A stretch of 60,435 bases of DNA from Pontiellaceae bacterium (GCA_016937945.1 JAFGVP010000129.1:1-60435); one strand, 5' to 3'; numbered from the stretch's first letter, positions 44,000 through 53,223 are shown. Program-made: numbers and translations. Notes: generated by a model from the letters alone, not told the origin.

Positions 44000-44395
44000 A
44001 TGTCGGACTACTCTTCCATTCGAATACTGGTGATCGACGACGAGCCGGCGATCTGTGCAAGCCTTTCGGCCTTTCTGGAGGATTATGGCTTTGATGCCTC
44101 TACCGCCGAAAGCGCCGAAGAAGCCCTCGACCTGATGAAAAGTAATCAATATGACATCTGCATCGTCGACCTGCGCCTGCCCGGAATGAGCGGCGAGGAA
44201 ATGATCGTTAAGGCCCGTGTTCTGCAGCCGAATCAGCGGCACATCATTTATACCGGGTCTATTTCATATAATCTGTCCGACGAACTCAAGGAACTCGGCA
44301 TGCGGCCGGAGCATGTATTCCTTAAACCGATCCGGGTGCTGACCCTGCTGGTCAAATGCATTAAGGAACTGGCCGCGGAACAGCAACCCGACTGA
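44000..44395 (+). CDS. Single-domain response regulator (CheY/Spo0F-like receiver)
   Basis: This 131-aa protein is a complete receiver fold with no output domain. Acidic pocket D13-D14 ('VIDDEP'), phospho-acceptor D57 ('CIVDLRLPGMSG'), switch threonine T85 ('IIYTGS') and lysine K109 ('VFLKPI') are all present. RBS AAGGAG lies 5 nt before the ATG. It would pass phosphate to, or bind, another protein. The upstream multi-PAS kinase is the obvious donor, and the DHp-only protein at 37600-38328 is a possible next partner in a relay (inference). It lies 16 bp before a glycosyltransferase gene of the glycan locus on the same strand, consistent with co-transcription. Confidence 0.93.
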   Translation: MSDYSSIRILVIDDEPAICASLSAFLEDYGFDASTAESAEEALDLMKSNQYDICIVDLRLPGMSGEEMIVKARVLQPNQRHIIYTGSISYNLSDELKELGMRPEHVFLKPIRVLTLLVKCIKELAAEQQPD

Positions 44396-44411
44396 TTCGA
44401 CGGGAGCAGAA

Positions 44412-45242
44412 ATGTCCAGTCTAGCCATTGTCATGCGCGCAAAAGATGAAATGCCGCATGTCAGGTATGCCCTCCGGCAATTAAAGCGACAGACCATTCA
44501 GGATTTCGAACTGTTTGCCGTCGATTCCGGATCCACGGACGGAACTCTCGACGAGCTCCGACAGCATGCCCACCGGCTCCGGCAGATCAGGCCGGATGAA
44601 TATGTGCCCGGCGCGGTACTCAATCAGGCCATAGCGCAAACGGATAGCGAAATCATTGTTCTGCTGAATGCCGATGCGGTTCCGCGCAGCGCCGACTTTC
44701 TCGAGCAGCTGATCCAACCTTTGCAGGCCCATCAGGCCGATGCCGTTTTTGCCCGGCAGGTTGCCCGCGATGACGCCCGTTTCATTGTCGATTATGACTA
44801 TCAGCGGGCCTATCGGCCGGACCGGATGGAACCGACGTTCTTTTCCGCCGTTGCCTGCGCCTTCCGTCGCTCGCTTTGGGAAACCTGCCGCTTTCGTGAA
44901 ACCGGTTATGCTGAAGATCTTGCGTGGGCCGAAAGTGTGGTCGCGTCAGGCGCCCGCCTTCGGTTTGTTCCCGAGGCCGTTGTGGAACACTCACACAACT
45001 ATTCCCTGAAGGGCCTTTTCCGCAAGCGCTTCCGGCAGGCAATGACCTTCGGAACCCGCCCGATATTACTGAAACAGCTGACGGCCTTCCTGCGTGAAAT
45101 CGTGCGCGATCTGCTCTATGCGGTACGAAAAGTCAAGCTGCAGACCATTCCGTATAACATCGTGTACCGCATCATGCTTCACGCCGGTGTATATCAGGGC
45201 CTTCGGAGCGGATGGAAAAAACGCACCGGAAACAGGCCCTGA
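44412..45242 (+). CDS. Family 2 glycosyltransferase
   Basis: This 276-aa GT-A enzyme has N-terminal 'LAIVMRAKDEMPHVRYALRQL' and nucleotide-binding 'VDSGSTDGTLDEL' (about 37-49), with the metal motif in 'IVLLNADAVP' (NADA in place of the common DxD). A C-terminal 'EDLAWAESVVASG' (about 168-180) is the catalytic-base segment and 'VVEHSHNYSLK' follows. The layout resembles rhamnosyltransferase-type GT2 enzymes. The C-terminus is basic and amphipathic (RKVKLQ...GWKKRTGNRP), which suggests peripheral membrane binding. RBS GGGAG is 5-6 nt upstream. It ends 5 bp before the end of a convergent GT2 gene. Confidence 0.9.
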   Translation: MSSLAIVMRAKDEMPHVRYALRQLKRQTIQDFELFAVDSGSTDGTLDELRQHAHRLRQIRPDEYVPGAVLNQAIAQTDSEIIVLLNADAVPRSADFLEQLIQPLQAHQADAVFARQVARDDARFIVDYDYQRAYRPDRMEPTFFSAVACAFRRSLWETCRFRETGYAEDLAWAESVVASGARLRFVPEAVVEHSHNYSLKGLFRKRFRQAMTFGTRPILLKQLTAFLREIVRDLLYAVRKVKLQTIPYNIVYRIMLHAGVYQGLRSGWKKRTGNRP

Positions 45243-45247
45243 TATTT

Positions 45248-46294
45248 TCAGGCCGCGCGCAGCAGGCGGCTTTTAATGGTGTAGCGCATCATAAACAGGC
45301 CGCGTACCAGATACCGGACAAAAGGCGTATGGCAGGCCAGATAAATCATGCGTTCAGGCGGCGGGAAGGGATAATCGCCGCTTGCGTGCAACCGGTTAAT
45401 CTCTTCAAGATCGCCGCTCAAAAGAGCATAACGGTTGCAGTTTTTCACCTTCAGGGCCCGGATCTCGTTGATGGGAATTTCATACCGCTCTCCCAGAAGA
45501 ATCCCCAGATTGGAGGCACGATTGACAAAGCTGTAGCGCTTCTTTGCCGATATCGAGTTGGATTCCGAATGCGGCAGAATCCGGTACGTAATCAGTGAAT
45601 CTTCGATATAGTGGAAGGAACCGATGCCGGCCAGCTCACACCAGCTCGGGGTATCGCCCATCGGAAGCGCCCGGAAAACCTCGGTATTCCGCTCCATAAT
45701 ATCCAGCAGGTCGGCGGTTCGCATGAAGGTCGTGCTGGCCACAATGTGAAAATCATTCCGAATAAGATCCAGCCGCAACTGAGAGAGTACGTCATACACC
45801 GGCGGGTGCCATCCGCGGGAGTGATTCAGTCGGCAAATCCGGTTCCCGGTCGCCTGATCAAGCTGGTCATAGTCGGAATAGACCAGCGCCACCGACGGGT
45901 CCTTTTCCATCACATCATACTGTTTCTGAAGCTTGAGCGGATCGCTCCAGATATCATCGCCATCACACAGCGCCACATACTTTCCGCGGCACATACGCGT
46001 AGTTTCGATATAATTGTAAACCCCCTGCGATGCATACGCCTCGCGCCCGGGTGATTTCTGGCTGCGCAGTTCGAGCCGGATGCGCCCCGGATAGCGATTT
46101 ACATATTCCCGGCAGATGTCGCGCGTACCGTCGGTCGACTCATCCTCGCCAACACAGATTTCATAAGCAAACGTTGTCTCCTGGGCCAGCAGACTGTCGA
46201 GGCATTCCCGGATGTAGGGCGCATGATTATAGGTGATCAGATTGACACTGACCTCCGGCGCCTTTTCCATACCCTCCGACTTTGTCCCCAACAT
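45248..46294 (-). CDS. Family 2 glycosyltransferase
   Basis: This 348-aa GT-A enzyme begins with 'VSVNLITYNHAPYIRECLDSLL', followed by the acidic 'GEDESTDGTRDI' and the donor/metal motif 'YVALCDGDDIW' (DGDD). 'FMRTADLLDIMERNTEVFRALPMGDTPSW' is typical of capsule/LPS glycosyltransferases. The start is uncertain. ATG 46294 has GGGAG 9 nt upstream; 46300, 46315 and 46270 are alternatives. The frame stays open into the upstream gene, but that part is antisense-frame noise. It follows the 306-aa FemAB-like gene by about 95 bp on the same strand and is the last gene of that leftward operon. Confidence 0.88.
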   Translation of the reverse strand: MLGTKSEGMEKAPEVSVNLITYNHAPYIRECLDSLLAQETTFAYEICVGEDESTDGTRDICREYVNRYPGRIRLELRSQKSPGREAYASQGVYNYIETTRMCRGKYVALCDGDDIWSDPLKLQKQYDVMEKDPSVALVYSDYDQLDQATGNRICRLNHSRGWHPPVYDVLSQLRLDLIRNDFHIVASTTFMRTADLLDIMERNTEVFRALPMGDTPSWCELAGIGSFHYIEDSLITYRILPHSESNSISAKKRYSFVNRASNLGILLGERYEIPINEIRALKVKNCNRYALLSGDLEEINRLHASGDYPFPPPERMIYLACHTPFVRYLVRGLFMMRYTIKSRLLRAA

Positions 46295-46388
46295 AGCCAT
46301 ATTCTCCCATTCCATTAATTGCTGAATCGCCCATTCTTGAGCAATTTTTACGCCATGATCTGAAATAGAATTCCGAGAACTGAAAAGA

Positions 46389-47309
46389 TCAGCCGAACTC
46401 GCCGGCCCGGTAGGCGGGAAAATAGCCGCCATCCGCCGCGCCGGATGCAAAGGACAAATTTCGGTAGGCATCAGGATTAATGATGCGTCCGCAAAAATAG
46501 ACGGGATGCAACTCACTGCTCCACCCCTGCTTATAGCGCGACAGCCCGTCAGAGCCCTTGCTGCAAAGTCCGGCACCGCCACCGATATCGAGCCATTTGG
46601 CTTTTCCTGAAAAGTACTCGAAGGAAGCATAGTCGAGCGCGTAGAAGGCCCCGCACGTATAGCCCTCTTTATTCACCGCGCCCAGATGACAATGCACCAC
46701 GTCATCCTGAATAAAATAGAGTTGTGCCCCGAGCATTCGTTCCCCGCAGAAGGCCTGCAATACCACAATCTCCGGCATACTCAGCAACCGCTCAAACGAG
46801 CGCAACGAAAATGAACGGATCCCATTGATCTCATAGCGCTTACGCAATTCATCATAGAGACGGTCCCATTCCGAAGCAAAACCGGCCGGATCGATGCAGC
46901 GCTCAACCCGGATATCCCGCAGCGCCAGCCGCGCTTCCCGGCGATGATGTTTCGTGCCGATCTTCTCCAGCGGATTTTCGAGCCCGATTACATAGTGCTG
47001 CTTATAGTTAACCACATGATCAAAGGTCGATTTCAACAGCGCCGGCGTGTAAGCCGCGTAGGGATCGGCAACCAGCGAGACGCTCACGATGCTTTCCGGT
47101 AACGCGGCGAGATCCGCCTCCAGCGCGCTCCAATCCCGACAGAAAAAAAGCGGGTAGCAGCCCATGGCATCAAAAAACGGCGACCCGGAAATCGGCCGTT
47201 TCAGCAGATAGCCGTCGCAGCGGGGCAGATGAAGCAGTTCGCCGAATTCATCGAGCGATTCAGCGTAGGCCCGACTTGCATATCCGCGGTTATGGTCAGA
47301 CGGACTCAT
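46389..47309 (-). CDS. FemAB/BioF2-like GNAT-fold acyltransferase (copy 2)
   Basis: The start is ATG 47309 (306 aa), with GGAG 7 nt upstream; it overlaps the end of the upstream gene by 14 bp. The fold matches Acetyltransf_6/FemAB: 'GTKHHRREARLALRDIRVER' (the basic helix), 'WDRLYDELRKRYEINGIRSF', 'GERMLGAQLYFIQDDVVHCHLGAV' and the C-terminal 'YKQGWSSELHPVYF'. FemAB-type enzymes use aminoacyl-tRNA, and BioF2-like relatives in polysaccharide loci are thought to acylate or aminoacylate glycans. The acceptor here is unknown. It is cytoplasmic, with no membrane segment. It is in one operon with a second FemAB-like gene and an ABC exporter. Confidence 0.83.
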   Translation of the reverse strand: MSPSDHNRGYASRAYAESLDEFGELLHLPRCDGYLLKRPISGSPFFDAMGCYPLFFCRDWSALEADLAALPESIVSVSLVADPYAAYTPALLKSTFDHVVNYKQHYVIGLENPLEKIGTKHHRREARLALRDIRVERCIDPAGFASEWDRLYDELRKRYEINGIRSFSLRSFERLLSMPEIVVLQAFCGERMLGAQLYFIQDDVVHCHLGAVNKEGYTCGAFYALDYASFEYFSGKAKWLDIGGGAGLCSKGSDGLSRYKQGWSSELHPVYFCGRIINPDAYRNLSFASGAADGGYFPAYRAGEFG

Positions 47310-48429
47310 TTTGCTGCTCCGCGGCTTCCGGTGGCTTGCCGCCAACCATCACCTTTCGTTTCAATTTCCGTGCCAGCCAGCGCAACGCCAGATATTGGTT
47401 TTTCCAGCCCATGCGCCGGACTACAACATCTTTTGTCTGCTCAATCCGGCAGGCCCACGGATTGTTATAGCCCGCAAAACCAGCCAGATAATCGCCTTCC
47501 GTAAAACCTCTCCCATGAAACGAGCGGATCAGCCAGACCGAGTTAATGGTGCCCGGCGAAAGCTCGCGGTATTCCGGATCGTAGGTACCGTGGGCAAAAT
47601 AGACGCGATCTCCGAACGCATAGGCAATCTCGACGGAAATAACCCGATCACGATCATACAGCATTCCGAAGTATAGGCGCCCGGCAGCCGCAAGTTTTGG
47701 AAAGAGATCATGATAGAATTGCTGCTTTTTCGGATGGGAAACAAACCGGCCGGCCTTCCAGCTGATCATTTCTGTCGCAATGTACGCATTCAGGCATTCT
47801 TCTGCATCGGCGGGATCGGAGGTGATTTTATAGACCAGATTATCCCCCAGCTTTCGTTCGAGCTTCCGGGTATGCTTGCGCAGCTTTCGGTGCCCGTTCC
47901 AGAATTCGTCCCAGTCGCCGTCGAGCTGCACAATGGGCGACTCCGGCCCCGCCTTGGCTCTGGTCCAGTAACGCGGCCCTGGAAAGAGCGTCCGAAGGTT
48001 TTTAACCAGGTACGAGTCCGGCCAGAATTCGTCCAGATCCAGCATATCCCACTCGCGGCCCATTCGCTTTACATAGGATGCAAACTCTGTCCAGCAGACC
48101 TCCTCACATCCCCGCCGGATAATGGGATACGGCTTGTCCACGTCGGTTTTGCTGGTGGTAATCCCATGGGCGAGCAGGCGCATCTCAACGCCGTCGCAAC
48201 GTTCCCGATGGATACTCAGTGGAAAAATCGCCGACAGCTCCCCGTTTGCATCGTCGCGCATAAACAGGAAAAAGATCGGCTCATCGCCTTGAAAATGGAC
48301 GCACGAGGTATAAACAAAATCGAAGAGCGAATAGACGGTCGGTCGGGAACTTTCCGCCAGCAGTGCATCCCACTCGTCGCGCCGCGCTTCGAGCGCAGGC
48401 GAAAAATCGACCCGTTCCGTCGTCAGCAT
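47296..48429 (-). CDS. FemAB/BioF2-like GNAT-fold acyltransferase (copy 1; CelD/BcsL-like)
   Basis: A 377-aa protein with the Acetyltransf_6 layout. The N-terminal domain has 'FDFVYTSCVHFQGDEPIFFLF'. The conserved basic helix is 'GHRKLRKHTRKLERKLG' (about 180-196), followed by the GNAT core 'GRLYFGMLYDRDRVISVEIAYAFGDRVYFAHGTYD' (about 255-290). The C-terminal lobe includes 'AGFAGYNNPWACRIEQTKDV'. Relatives occur in exopolysaccharide and cellulose loci and transfer acyl or aminoacyl groups to sugars or lipids. It starts within the TGATG overlap with the ABC exporter upstream and overlaps the second copy downstream, so all three are coupled. The two FemAB-like proteins are diverged, implying different acceptors (inference). 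Confidence 0.83.
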   Translation of the reverse strand: MLTTERVDFSPALEARRDEWDALLAESSRPTVYSLFDFVYTSCVHFQGDEPIFFLFMRDDANGELSAIFPLSIHRERCDGVEMRLLAHGITTSKTDVDKPYPIIRRGCEEVCWTEFASYVKRMGREWDMLDLDEFWPDSYLVKNLRTLFPGPRYWTRAKAGPESPIVQLDGDWDEFWNGHRKLRKHTRKLERKLGDNLVYKITSDPADAEECLNAYIATEMISWKAGRFVSHPKKQQFYHDLFPKLAAAGRLYFGMLYDRDRVISVEIAYAFGDRVYFAHGTYDPEYRELSPGTINSVWLIRSFHGRGFTEGDYLAGFAGYNNPWACRIEQTKDVVVRRMGWKNQYLALRWLARKLKRKVMVGGKPPEAAEQQNESV

Positions 48430-50159
48430 CAGGCTTTGCCTCCGGACTGCATTTCGAGCTCAAGATCAATCAGCTTATCGGCGTGCTCCATCACGGACGG
48501 TCGATGGGAAACAAAGATGATGGTCATATCCTCAACCGCCTTGAGCCGGTCGAGCACGCGGGTTTCGGTCCCTAAGTCGAACGCATCCGTACTTTCATCC
48601 AACAGCAGGATGGCCGGATTGCGGTACAGGGCCCGGGCAATCCCGAGCTTCTGAATCTGGCCGCTGCTGAAGCAGAGACCGTCGTCGCCATACGCGGTTT
48701 CATACCGGCGCGGCAGTCCTTCGATCACATCGTCGAGTTCGACCAGCCGGCAGACTTCGTGAACGCGTTCGCGATCGATCTCATCCGGCTCAATCCCCAG
48801 TGCAATATTTTCGTACATGCTCAGGCGGATCACATTGACCGATGCCGGCACCAGCCCGATCCGGCTCTGCCACCAGGCGGAGGAATAGGCATCCACCTCG
48901 ACATCATCGGCAATAATGGCACCGGCCCCCGGATGATACAGCCCGGAAAGCAGGTTCAGCACGGTTGATTTCCCGCAGCCAGTGCGCCCTTTGATGCAGG
49001 TAAACCGGTTGATCGGGAATTCGAGGCTCAACCGATCCATCCGGAAAGGACTGCTTTCGCCAAAGTCGAAACAAATGTCCCGCAGGATAATACGGCGGTC
49101 AATCCGATGCGCCTCGCCGTCCTGAACTTTCACCTCGGGCATGAGCACCAGCGAGCGGGAAACCTCTTCAAGAATCGCGGTGTCATACCAGATATTCTCA
49201 ATCCGGTCGAAAATACTGGCAAGCGACGGAACCAGCCGATACGCCGCCACCGCATACATTCCGATAATCGTGACCGGCTGCGTATCGCCGCTGGAAAAGA
49301 GCGTGAAGTAGATCGAAAGCGACAGAATAATGCTGAACACCACGATTTCCAGCAGGTAGGCCGGCATGTCGCTGACCAGCGAACGCTTCAGGCTGTTACG
49401 CACCATCTTCCCGCTGGTTTTATAATAGCGGTTCACAAAATAGTCCGAAACCCCCGCAAGCTTGATCTCCTTATGCAGCGTCAATGCTTCGAGTACATGA
49501 TTGAAAAGGCTCGCCTCCAGCCTGGCGTGGCGTTTTCCGTAGCGCTCAAGGAAACGGGAAATCAGTTTATTGATCAGCAGGTGAACGACCAGCAGGACGC
49601 CGAACACAATCAGCGTCACGCTCCAATTGACCAGCAGTAGCAGTACCACCACAAACCCGGAAATGATCATCTCGGAAATCAAGTCCAGCATCGAAAAGAG
49701 CGTTCGGATGATGACCCGCTTCACATCGGAAAGGATTTCCTTGGCCCGCTCGGCACTGTTGCGGCGCTCGAAGATCAGCGAATCGATGCCCAGATAATTC
49801 CGGAGCAGGCGGGTGGAGAGTTGCTGTTCCATTTTTGATCCGAAGATTTCGCCGTACCAGTTATCGCAGGCGCTGATCACGTTTCCGGCAATCAGCAGTC
49901 CGAGGCCCATCAAGCCAAAGGCAATAACCGCCCCGCCATACGAAGTAACCCCCGTCAGCTCACAGAACCGGATAATGTATTTGTTGGTGTGCAGGATTTC
50001 CGGCTCGGTGATGAGTCCGACAAACGGAAGGATTGAGGCAATGCTCGCCGCACTGAGCAGGCCGTTTACCATGGAGATCAGCAGAATCAGCAGCAGCTTG
50101 CGCCGGTCCGACGAATCCATGAGGTCATAAATCAAACGAAATTTTTTCAGAAGATGCAT
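48429..50159 (-). CDS. ABC exporter, fused membrane and ATPase domains (MsbA/PglK-like flippase)
   Basis: This 576-aa half-transporter has six membrane helices (about residues 20-300). The nucleotide-binding domain has Walker A 'CIKGRTGCGKST' (about 390-398), Q-loop region 'GLVPASVNVIRLSMYENIA', a degenerate signature 'CFSSGQIQKLGIARALY' (FSSGQ instead of LSGGQ, about 497-501), Walker B 'AILLLDESTDAFD' and H-loop 'FVSHRP'. The arrangement is like PglK/MsbA flippases that move lipid-linked oligosaccharides or lipid A across the inner membrane. The Q-loop segment lacks the usual Gln ('LVPASVNV'), as noted in findings. It is the first gene of the leftward operon with the FemAB-like pair and a GT2. 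Confidence 0.9.
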   Translation of the reverse strand: MHLLKKFRLIYDLMDSSDRRKLLLILLISMVNGLLSAASIASILPFVGLITEPEILHTNKYIIRFCELTGVTSYGGAVIAFGLMGLGLLIAGNVISACDNWYGEIFGSKMEQQLSTRLLRNYLGIDSLIFERRNSAERAKEILSDVKRVIIRTLFSMLDLISEMIISGFVVVLLLLVNWSVTLIVFGVLLVVHLLINKLISRFLERYGKRHARLEASLFNHVLEALTLHKEIKLAGVSDYFVNRYYKTSGKMVRNSLKRSLVSDMPAYLLEIVVFSIILSLSIYFTLFSSGDTQPVTIIGMYAVAAYRLVPSLASIFDRIENIWYDTAILEEVSRSLVLMPEVKVQDGEAHRIDRRIILRDICFDFGESSPFRMDRLSLEFPINRFTCIKGRTGCGKSTVLNLLSGLYHPGAGAIIADDVEVDAYSSAWWQSRIGLVPASVNVIRLSMYENIALGIEPDEIDRERVHEVCRLVELDDVIEGLPRRYETAYGDDGLCFSSGQIQKLGIARALYRNPAILLLDESTDAFDLGTETRVLDRLKAVEDMTIIFVSHRPSVMEHADKLIDLELEMQSGGKA

Positions 50160-50386
50160 AGAATCCCGGCCGGTTTAAATAAACGTCATTCCCGATATAC
50201 GCTACATTTTTGGCAGGATAGGCAATTGAAGGACTCAGGCAACCACAAAGACAAAAACATTCTATGAACGAAATGATTCCTCTGCCGCCAATGAAACTTT
50301 TCCTTGTCTTGGCCTACCGGCTGCCCTAGCTTTTTAACGGTTATTCAACCCAAGCCCCTGCGGGCGGAACGGTGGTGTTGTCCGGT

Positions 50387-51064
50387 ATGAAGACCCCTGC
50401 AACCTATACGAAAAATCTGTACCGCCTGCCATTGGCGCTGACAACCCAGCATATCTGCATTGAACGGCACCTGTCGGACCTGATGGCGATCGAAAACGCC
50501 TGCTTTCCCGGCCAGATGCAGGAGTGCGAAAAAAATTTCCGGGAATTCTTTTCCTCCGAATACTCCGCCGGACTCATCCTCTATCATGACAAAAAGCCCA
50601 TCGGATACTTCTCCGGCACGCACATCTGCGAAGAATATGCGGCAGACCTGATTGCCTCTTTTCCCGAGGTCGCCGAGGCTCAGGATGTTACCTTCTATCT
50701 CGAAAGCATTGCCATTCTGGACGAATACCGATCCATCACAGCGGTCGATATTCTCATTCATGATCTGGCCTGTTTCCTTCGGCAGTTTGATTATCGCTAC
50801 TGTGTGATGCACGTTCGGCAGCGACACGGGCTCGACCGCCTTGCACGGCTGCGCTACCACGCCAGAAAACTTAAAACCTACGATAACTGGTTTGGATTTG
50901 ACGAACCCTTTGCCGCCATGTGGGTCGAGGTGGACAAAGTTCCGGTCCTTCCGCGTCCCGCACGAAAGGTTTACAGCCTGCTGCGGCGCCTGCGCCGGAA
51001 GTTCCTGAACCTGTCGGGGCGAAAAAACACTCAATCGGCCGCCGGCCGGAAAGCGGAGGGCTGA
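50387..51064 (+). CDS. GNAT-like N-acyltransferase
   Basis: I choose ATG 50387 (225 aa); a GTG at 50372 is possible, and neither has a strong RBS. The central part follows the GNAT pattern: 'HLSDLMAIENACFPGQM', 'AGLILYHDKKPIGYFSG', then 'VTFYLESIAILDEYRSITAV', where the beta-4/alpha-3 acetyl-CoA segment usually lies. The RxxGxG/A pyrophosphate loop is not canonical, being replaced by EYRSITA. 'FDYRYCVMHVRQRHGLDRLARL' follows. The acceptor is unknown. It is divergent from the ABC exporter and lies 3 bp before the DUF418-like gene, so it is the first gene of the rightward half of the glycan locus. The basic C-terminus (about 180-225) may contact membrane. Confidence 0.72.
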   Translation: MKTPATYTKNLYRLPLALTTQHICIERHLSDLMAIENACFPGQMQECEKNFREFFSSEYSAGLILYHDKKPIGYFSGTHICEEYAADLIASFPEVAEAQDVTFYLESIAILDEYRSITAVDILIHDLACFLRQFDYRYCVMHVRQRHGLDRLARLRYHARKLKTYDNWFGFDEPFAAMWVEVDKVPVLPRPARKVYSLLRRLRRKFLNLSGRKNTQSAAGRKAEG

Positions 51065-51067
51065 ACA

Positions 51068-52189
51068 ATGAATGCTCCCGCAGAGGTAAAAAGCGTGGAA
51101 CGGATGGTCGGAATCGACCTGGCCCGGTGTATTGCCATCATCGGCATGATGATCATCAACTTTAACGAAACGATCGCACGTTCGTACGAAGGATCCGGTC
51201 TGCTGCTGCACTTTGTCCGCTTTATCCCCGGCCGCGCCGCCGTAACGTTTGTGATGCTCGCCGGCATCGGAATGTCCTTCATGGGGCGCCGCGCACGCCT
51301 TTCAGGCGATTCCCTGCTGCGCCGCAAGGTTCGTACCAGCCTCCTGAAGCGCGCAGGCCTCCTTTTTTTGATCGGGATGATTTTTGTGATCAGCTGGGAA
51401 GGCGACATCCTGCATTTCTACGGCGTTTTCATTTTTACCGGTGCATTGATGCTTTTCTGGCCGGCGCGCTGGCTGTGGGCCTGTACTGTCCTGCTGAATA
51501 TCGGTTTTGTTGCCATGCTGATGACCTTCTCGTATGGCGTTGGGTTTGACTGGGAAAACGACCTGAATCTGGTCAACTTCTGGACGATCAAGGGATATGC
51601 CCGCAATCTGGTATTTGACGGCTGGTTTCCGATCTTTCCCTGGTTTGGTTTCCTGCTGATGGGAATCTGGGCCGGACGTCTGGACCTGCGCAGTCACTCC
51701 GTTCTGCTCCGCCTCGGACTGGGCGGAGGACTGGTATTCATTGTGGCTGAAGTGGCATCGCGGGTACTGTCCGGCTATCTGGAGAGCACATTCCCCGGGA
51801 TGAGGCATATAGTGATTCAAGGGCTGGTCGGACGTGGCTGCCTGCCGCCGGGCCCGCTGTTTTTTCTTTCAACGGCCGGCGGTTCGCTCCTGCTGATCAC
51901 TCTCTGCCTCTTCATTGCCGAAAAATACCGGAAAGCCCGCTGGATGGAACCGCTGGTAGCCACCGGCCAGTTTGCCTTCACCATTTATCTTGCCCACGTA
52001 TATCTGGTCATCATTCCGTTACTTTACCTTGGATGGGAGGATGTCCCGATCTCTCAGTCTGTGGCGACCGCACTCACCGCCTGCGCAATTTTCATGGTGT
52101 TCAGTACGCTGTGGAAAAAGCGGTTCGGACGCGGACCGCTCGAATGGGTTATGCGGCGCGTGGCAAACGGGAACCCGACGGCATCCTGA
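51068..52189 (+). CDS. DUF418-like integral membrane protein (putative membrane acyltransferase)
   Basis: This 373-aa protein has about ten membrane helices. The N-terminus 'RMVGIDLARCIAIIGMMIINF' and 'FVMLAGIGMSFMGRRARL' match the DUF418/DUF1624 (heparan-alpha-glucosaminide acetyltransferase-like) superfamily, as does C-terminal 'FGRGPLEWVMRRV', a DUF418 hallmark. 'FHFYGVFIFTGALM'-type helices lie around residue 118. Superfamily members are thought to move acetyl groups across or within the membrane onto glycans. GGAGGG lies about 8 nt before the ATG. It sits between a GNAT-like protein and a nucleotidyltransferase-fold protein on the same strand. Together with the GNAT gene it could acylate the periplasmic face of a glycolipid (inference). 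Confidence 0.8.
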   Translation: MNAPAEVKSVERMVGIDLARCIAIIGMMIINFNETIARSYEGSGLLLHFVRFIPGRAAVTFVMLAGIGMSFMGRRARLSGDSLLRRKVRTSLLKRAGLLFLIGMIFVISWEGDILHFYGVFIFTGALMLFWPARWLWACTVLLNIGFVAMLMTFSYGVGFDWENDLNLVNFWTIKGYARNLVFDGWFPIFPWFGFLLMGIWAGRLDLRSHSVLLRLGLGGGLVFIVAEVASRVLSGYLESTFPGMRHIVIQGLVGRGCLPPGPLFFLSTAGGSLLLITLCLFIAEKYRKARWMEPLVATGQFAFTIYLAHVYLVIIPLLYLGWEDVPISQSVATALTACAIFMVFSTLWKKRFGRGPLEWVMRRVANGNPTAS

Positions 52190-52239
52190 CCGATTCGCTT
52201 CGTGACAATTTGCCGTCTACTCTTCAGGATGAGTCCCGT

Positions 52240-53223
52240 ATGGCCATTTACACCCAGACAGGATCCGAAAAGCTTGATGCAAAAATCGATGCCGATCTGA
52301 GGCAGATCATGCAGGCCGCCGAACCATACAGTATTGCCGGTATTCTGCTGGGCGGATACGGACGCGGCGACGGGACTCCGTTTATGGGGCTCGACGGTAT
52401 CCAGCAACCGTTCAACGACTATGATCTCGTCGTGGTGGTTGAGCACCTGAACCGTTCCGTGCGCCGGACCTTCAAAAACCTTGAGTCCGAACTATCGGAA
52501 AAACTCGGCATTCCGGTCGACCTCTATCCGTATCGCCGGAGCCACCTTTCCCATTGCGAGTTTTCGCTCCTCAACTATGAAATGAAATATGGCCACAAGG
52601 TGATCTGGGGCGATGCAGGCATTCTCAACGCCATGCCCGATTATCCGAAGGATGCCATTCCGCGATCCGAAGGCTCGCGCCTGCTGCTGAACCGAGGGAA
52701 ACTGCTGCTCGATATTAAACAGCGTCTTGCTGATCCGTCGCCGCTGACCGATGAAGAGCGCATTCGCTTCATCAAATTTATCCACAAAGTCCTGCTCGCC
52801 TTCGGCGATGCCTCCCTGATTGCCGCCGGCCGATACGACATTTCCTACGCCGTAAAAGAAATGCGCTTCCCGGATATCGGGTTATGTCCCGATCGCAATT
52901 ATGTGGTCGAGGGCTATCACAAAGCTATCGAGCTCAAAACCCGGGGCAACTATTACGATCTGCTGCCGAATTATGATATCGCGGCGGAATATGAAGTCGC
53001 GCGCACCGTTTTTGTTCATTTTATGCCGTGGTATCGTAAACAGGTTTCCGGCGGCGAAGGATCGCCGCTGAAAAACCTCTTGATGAATCTTAAATGGCGG
53101 AAGTGCCTCTGCACGGCACATCCACGGGAGTCGCTCTATGATGCGGTCACGAATCTGCTGCAGGGCTCCGAAGCAACCATGACGGAGGAAGAATTCCGAC
53201 GAATGCAAAGGAGGTTCTCCTGA
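52240..53223 (+). CDS. Nucleotidyltransferase-fold protein
   Basis: The start is ATG 52240 (327 aa), with AGGAT 9 nt upstream; the frame is open further upstream but overlaps the DUF418 gene. It carries the polymerase-beta-like signature 'ILLGGYGRGDG' (38-45) and catalytic acids D60 and D62 in 'NDYDLVVVVEHL', with a third acid probably D93 in 'GIPVDLYPY'. The remainder is helical ('RLLLNRGKLLLDIKQRLAD', 'LPNYDIAAEYEV'), as in aminoglycoside-nucleotidyltransferase-like enzymes. The substrate is unknown. It overlaps the next gene (TGATG), an alkaline-phosphatase-fold protein. A coupled nucleotidyltransferase and phosphodiesterase suggests transfer or removal of a nucleotidyl or phospho-substituent on a glycan or lipid (inference). 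Confidence 0.78.
   Translation: MAIYTQTGSEKLDAKIDADLRQIMQAAEPYSIAGILLGGYGRGDGTPFMGLDGIQQPFNDYDLVVVVEHLNRSVRRTFKNLESELSEKLGIPVDLYPYRRSHLSHCEFSLLNYEMKYGHKVIWGDAGILNAMPDYPKDAIPRSEGSRLLLNRGKLLLDIKQRLADPSPLTDEERIRFIKFIHKVLLAFGDASLIAAGRYDISYAVKEMRFPDIGLCPDRNYVVEGYHKAIELKTRGNYYDLLPNYDIAAEYEVARTVFVHFMPWYRKQVSGGEGSPLKNLLMNLKWRKCLCTAHPRESLYDAVTNLLQGSEATMTEEEFRRMQRRFS

Noticed and set aside
46295-46630. Upstream extension of the GT2 gene at 45248-46294
   Set aside because: The frame is open, but it overlaps the FemAB-like gene out of frame and the residues do not resemble a glycosyltransferase N-terminus.
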